The translations under genes and the position numbers were made by a program. A stretch of 64,000 nucleotides of DNA from Pontederia crassipes (taxonomy: Eukaryota; Streptophyta; Magnoliopsida; Commelinales; Pontederiaceae): assembly GCA_030549335.1 (NCBI GenBank), contig JAUKPH010000018.1:7750001-7814000 (forward strand). The letters are read 5' to 3'. Shown piece by piece: positions 59,866 to 64,000 of this stretch (position 1 is the first letter of the stretch; the number at the start of each line of letters is the position of its first letter). A model generated the notes under the pieces. The model was not told where the DNA came from. It worked only from the letters and a program-made list of their open reading frames with translations, and made no database searches.

Positions 59866-62800
59866 ATGTCGACGGGGAGGAGGTAACCGACCGCTGTGTC
59901 CCGCTATCTTTGTTTGCTTCATCTCGAGCCGGTGCGATTCTTTTGCTTCGTTTCATATCGATCTTTTTTTACTTCATTTGACCGAACGGTTGGTTGCGCA
60001 ACCTTGTTGCACGATGACCTCGTCGAGCTTGTTGGGTTCGTGCAGCGATGACCTCGTTCCGAGATTGTTTGTACCTGACTGCGTTAGGTGGTGGATAACG
60101 ATGAAGCAATGCATTATATATTGTTGCATAAGTAACATGGATGAAGGACGTTCCTGCTTGTGAAAGTTGCGTCGATCCCATGTGAGGGTTAGTTGGGCGA
60201 AATTGGAGTTCCATGAGATTTGATGCTGGAAGCAACCAGAATTGTTAGCATATATCAATCTACTGCTGCTTCTCTGTAGGATTTAATCTATTTAGAACAT
60301 TCTCTGCGTTGGCACCAACATACATCTATCTAGGTGTCTTGGGTCATGGCTGATATATTCAGCATTCTATATGTTGTCCTTTCCACTAGACATAGTGGCA
60401 GGACTCCTGGATTCAAACATGCTTAGTTGAGTGTTAAGGAAGGAGGTTGGTAGTTTAGAATATAAGGATTAATGAATTGGTTCCTTCACTTACTTGATAT
60501 GATTCATTTCATTTTCCAAGGCACTGATGTCAATTCAAATGTTTGGTTTTGTCTGGAAGTACCATTAATTATTAAGATTGAGAATTTAATCGTACGGCAT
60601 GTTACATTGAATAATAAAATGAAATGCCTGTTGTATCTTAGGGAACTTGCACTAAGGAAATTTGTGACTACAAACAAAGCATTTGATTCATGTTGTTGAA
60701 TAATTCAGGGTTCTCTGCAAGTTCTTCGCCAATGGGTCATGCTTAAAAGGGGAATATTGTAATTTCTCTCATGATTGGAGTGACCTACCCAACAATGTAA
60801 TGACATTTTAGTGAAAAAATTGTGCTTGTCAAGTTTATTTGTTCTTTGTTTCATATAATAAGTTAAGATTTTTTTTTTTCATTTCTTGTATGTGAATACA
60901 GGTTTGCACATTTTATCAGAAAGGGAGGTGCTTTTATGGTAGCCGGTGCAGGTATGATCATGTCAAAGTATCTTGTGATCAGACATCGACCAGAACCTCA
61001 TCTTTATCAAATTCTTCACCCCATGTGACAACTACTTCTCTTGTTGTAACCAATCCTTCTGGAGTTCCTCTGGATGGTGATCATAATCAACCTTTCAGCG
61101 GTACCTCTGATTTATCAGCTTTGAGTCAGTCTTCGGATTCCTTACCTGGATTGGTTCTAGGACTGAAATCTTGTACACCTCAGGATGCTGATAGCAAGAG
61201 TGGCCCTTCTACTCTTAAACCAGCTGATATGCAACTATGTTTATTTGCTGCTGGTAGTTGTCCTCACGGAGAGAGTTGTCATCATGTGCATGCTGATGTG
61301 TGTTCCATTTGCGAAAAGAATTGCTTGCATCCATATCGTCCTGAAGAAAGCGAGGAGCACATCAAAATGTGTCAGAAAAATAAAAAACACCTTGAAGCCT
61401 TAAAATACAGTCAGGAGATAGAGTGTTCTATTTGTCTGGATTATGTGCACTCTAAACCCACAGCTGCTGAGAGAAAATTCGGCTTGCTTTCAGAATGTGA
61501 TCATCCTTTCTGCATTTCATGCATCCGGAATTGGCGCAACAGTTCCCCAGATTCTGGTTTGGACTTGAACAATGCACTAAGGTCCTGCCCAGTTTGTCGG
61601 AAACATTCACACTTTGTTATTCCTAGTGTTACTTGGTACTCTACAAAGGAGGAGAAGCAAGATATAGTTGACAGTTACAAAGCCAAACTCAAGTATGTAC
61701 TCATAGTTTCTATTCCCTATTCTCCTTCAAAAAGTATTTATTCGCTGTTGGTCTTTTTGTTATCCATGAACTTTTATTTTGAATGCTGTCTTAATGGGAT
61801 TTATGTAATAAACCATGTAGTGTTGTGATTCTATTTCCTATTATCTTTTTGTATTGTCTCTAGTTATACCTGGATTATCTAATAACTGTATATTTGTGCT
61901 TTTTCACTCAACAGATCAATTGATTGCAAATATTTTGAATTTGGGCATGGGTCATGTCCCTTTGGTGCAAGTTGTTTCTACAAGGTAAAACTGCAGACTT
62001 GGTTGGTTTCTTTTATATCTCATGCTAGAGGAACCAATGGTAATTTTTAAACTTTGGAGATGCTTGTTGGTGTTTATATATTGCATGGTGCTATAGGTTT
62101 ATGGGTGCTTCCATTCTTTTGCTCACCTCTTGCGTAGAACCTATTTGGGCATGAAATTCAGTAGGAAATATTATATTACACATTTATCTGTTTTTATGAC
62201 TATTGCCCCAAATTATCTTTGACATCTGCATCTTTTAACACTTCTAATTTTATGCCTAAAGTCAGATTGTTAACAAGTCAGTTATATCTTATTACTTGGT
62301 CGACCTTAGTTGATAATTAAATGTAAACTGCTTACTTATATTAGTAAACTAAATCTCGGGTGCATATTTCTCTTTCATCGTGTACTAGCAGCAAATGAAT
62401 GTTCGATGATTGATGTTTTATTTTATTTTGCTACATGCATCCCTTCATTCTCCAAATATGAAGGGAAGGAAACCCTAGTTTAATTGTAAATGCATATATC
62501 CTCTTTTTTTTTTTTTGAGATAGTTTAGTTTGTAGTAGGTTGAGGTAAATGCTTGGGACTATTTTGCAAGTTTTCAAATAATGGATCAGATATATAGGAT
62601 TGACATTTAATAATTCCTATATTTACTCTGTTCCAGCATACTTTCAAGCCACATGCAAATAAGCCAGGTAATAGACGACAGAGATACAGGCCCCACCCAT
62701 CTCAACCCATGCCCTCAGATGTAGACCAGGAGCTTGAAAACCTCTTCAGTCGGCTATTGGCCGAGGATGAATTAAATGATCTTGCTGGGAATCTGTTTTC

Positions 62801-62948
62801 AGACAACGACGATCCTGACTATTTTGACTATGACGATTTCACAGTAGAGGATTTTGATGATGATGTTGACAGTCTCCTGGCGATGAGCTTTCTCCTTTCA
62901 CAGTTCAGCGAGGAGGATGAATATGAAACAGCCAGTGATAATGAGTAG
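59866..62948 (+). CDS. MKRN: Makorin-type E3 ubiquitin ligase (C3H and RING zinc fingers)
   Basis: This is a RING E3 ligase with RNA-binding-type zinc fingers. Coding exons are 59866-59882, 60709-60796, 60902-61692, 61915-61984 and 62637-62948 (stop TAG), with GT-AG introns. They join in frame to 425 residues. In order: C3H finger 1 (C-X7-C-X5-C-X3-H, residues 9-27), C3H finger 2 (same spacing, about 37-55), a Ser/Thr-rich linker, C3H finger 3 (C-X6-C-X5-C-X3-H, near 'LCLFAAGSC'), the makorin Cys/His segment '[17 protein letters not shown]', a C3HC4 RING ('CSICLDYV' to 'CPVCRKHS'), C3H finger 4 ('[15 protein letters not shown]') and an Asp/Glu-rich tail. All zinc ligands appear intact. The start gives MSTGRRVLCKFF, matching plant makorins; exon 1 has only 17 coding bases. 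Confidence 0.95.
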
Positions 62949-64000
62949 TCAGTCACATAGCGGTACCTCAGTTGTATTGATGCAGGTGCTGCTTTCGTTG
63001 GCTGGGAATTAAAATGTTGGTAGATAGATATTTTGTTCCAAGTATAAACCATTTTGCAGCAATATAATATCATCAGTTAAGTGGTTGCAGTTCAGGATAT
63101 GTTTCAACATCATTTCCTAAATGATCATATTTGTCGCAGCTGTGTGATGCTTGTGGAAGAATTCCCTCGTTTCTTCGGAGATGTAAAATGCCAATAACTG
63201 AGACTGCATCATTTACAGAAACCAGCCTTCTGCCTGCTGCTCTGTTCTTCATGGCTCTCCCATAGAACAAGGCCGATCATATTATTTAAGTCTAGTTGGC
63301 ACAATTGATTATTGGAATGTAATTTGATTAGAATTTATCATTCAAACATCAAATTAGTCAGAATATAGTTTGATCAAAATTTGTAGTTCTAACATCAAAT
63401 AATTTAAATGTTGTTCCAATTAATAGTTTGAACAGCAGGATCGGTTTGGACGGGAAAGAATATAGCCGATAGAAGAGGCCAACAAAATAAACTTAGTTGT
63501 TGAGCAAAAAAAAGTGTGAGGAAGAAAATCACTCAAATATATCGACTTGAAACAAATAAATAAAACATTGAATGAAAATGCAATAGGATATTAAATTGAT
63601 AAAGTTGACTTGTCAACTTAACGTTCAATTTGAAAAAAAAAATGTCATTTTTTTATAATTTAATAGCATTATATTGAATTAGTTAAAATTGACTTGCCAA
63701 ATAAGAAGTTTCATTTGAAGAAAAATGGCATATATATATATCATGTCATTTTGTTAACAATATAATGTTTTCTATAATTTAATACAATTCGATATAGTTT
63801 AATGTTCCTGTGCTAGATTTTATCTTTTAATTATAAGTTTGAATTTTATTCTCTTATTAGAAGTTCTAAAATATTTTGGGTTCAAAAGATACATCCGAAT
63901 AAATGGATCCTCTATTTTTCTAATTATTTTACTGTGACGTTAGTTTTAAGAATAACTCGAAAATTAATTGATTTTTTTTTTCTTTTCAACCGAACCTGAA
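62949..64000. other. Makorin 3' UTR and AT-rich flank
   Basis: The first 150-200 bp probably form the 3' UTR. An imperfect repeat (ATCAAATTAGTCAGAATATAG and ATCAAATAATTTAAATG words) lies at 63310-63420. No second gene or antisense bZIP-type ORF is visible. Confidence 0.5.

Noticed and set aside
59774..60163. 129-codon ORF overlapping the makorin start
   Set aside because: It reads through the intron 1 donor in another frame. The makorin frame starting at 59866 joins cleanly to the first zinc-finger exon.
62949..64000. Antisense bZIP-type gene overlapping the makorin 3' end, an arrangement I recall from some plants
   Set aside because: No basic-leucine-zipper pattern or suitable ORF is visible on the minus strand in this window.

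Overview
The window looks like nuclear DNA of a flowering plant. It is AT-rich, its genes are split by GT-AG introns, and most of it consists of plant transposable elements (Athila-like, Tekay/Del-like and SIRE-like LTR elements, CACTA, hAT, Harbinger/Tourist, Helitron, an Au-type SINE). A monocot is my guess, but nothing here settles the species. I saw no bacterial operon, CRISPR array, tRNA or rRNA gene. Only two intact host genes are supported, both on the + strand. AUG5 (augmin subunit 5, a microtubule-nucleation factor) spans 12.25-18.64 kb with 10 coding exons. A makorin-type C3H/RING E3 ubiquitin ligase spans 59.87-62.95 kb with 5 coding exons. They share no pathway that the sequence shows; they are simply the two genic islands at the edges of a transposon block.

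Region by region. 0-4.2 kb: the 3' part of an Athila-like Ty3/gypsy element with its 3' LTR. 4.38-5.54 kb: a SIRE-like solo LTR with a perfect target duplication. 5.8-8.0 kb: the 3' half of a CACTA element abutting an Athila-type LTR end. 8.9-11.7 kb: a string of Tourist-like MITEs upstream of AUG5. 12.0-18.7 kb: AUG5, with an Au-type SINE in intron 1. 19.4-20.2 kb: a long AAT microsatellite and the first copy of a degenerate local repeat family.

20.45-36.28 kb is one solo LTR (about 1.24 kb net) stretched to 15.8 kb by insertions. These are a hAT element, a 12.4-kb Athila-like element in minus orientation (itself holding two CACTA elements), a Harbinger-type MITE and a second hAT element. 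36.8-55.7 kb is built on the degenerate repeat family, broken open by a 4.5-kb Helitron (with a small Helitron inside it), a 7.2-kb Tekay-like element lacking most of its 3' LTR, a 1.0-kb long-inverted-repeat element with a GC-rich core, and a 2.8-kb solo LTR. 55.8-59.1 kb holds fragments: an LTR-like segment, a SIRE-like LTR end with its primer-binding site, a LINE ORF1 fragment and a hAT-like region that may carry host exon fragments. 59.9-64.0 kb is the makorin gene and its 3' flank.

I found no clearly new biological system. The items most worth following up are the degenerate local repeat family under the nest, the CACTA element with a GC-rich core that looks like a copied promoter/leader, iterated short GC-rich palindromes in LTRs of several unrelated families, the array of CCGTGAAA-like motifs inside the Athila-like element, and the stop-free, frame-keeping intron 6 of AUG5. 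All calls were made by eye; alignments, repeat-library searches and RNA-seq were not available.
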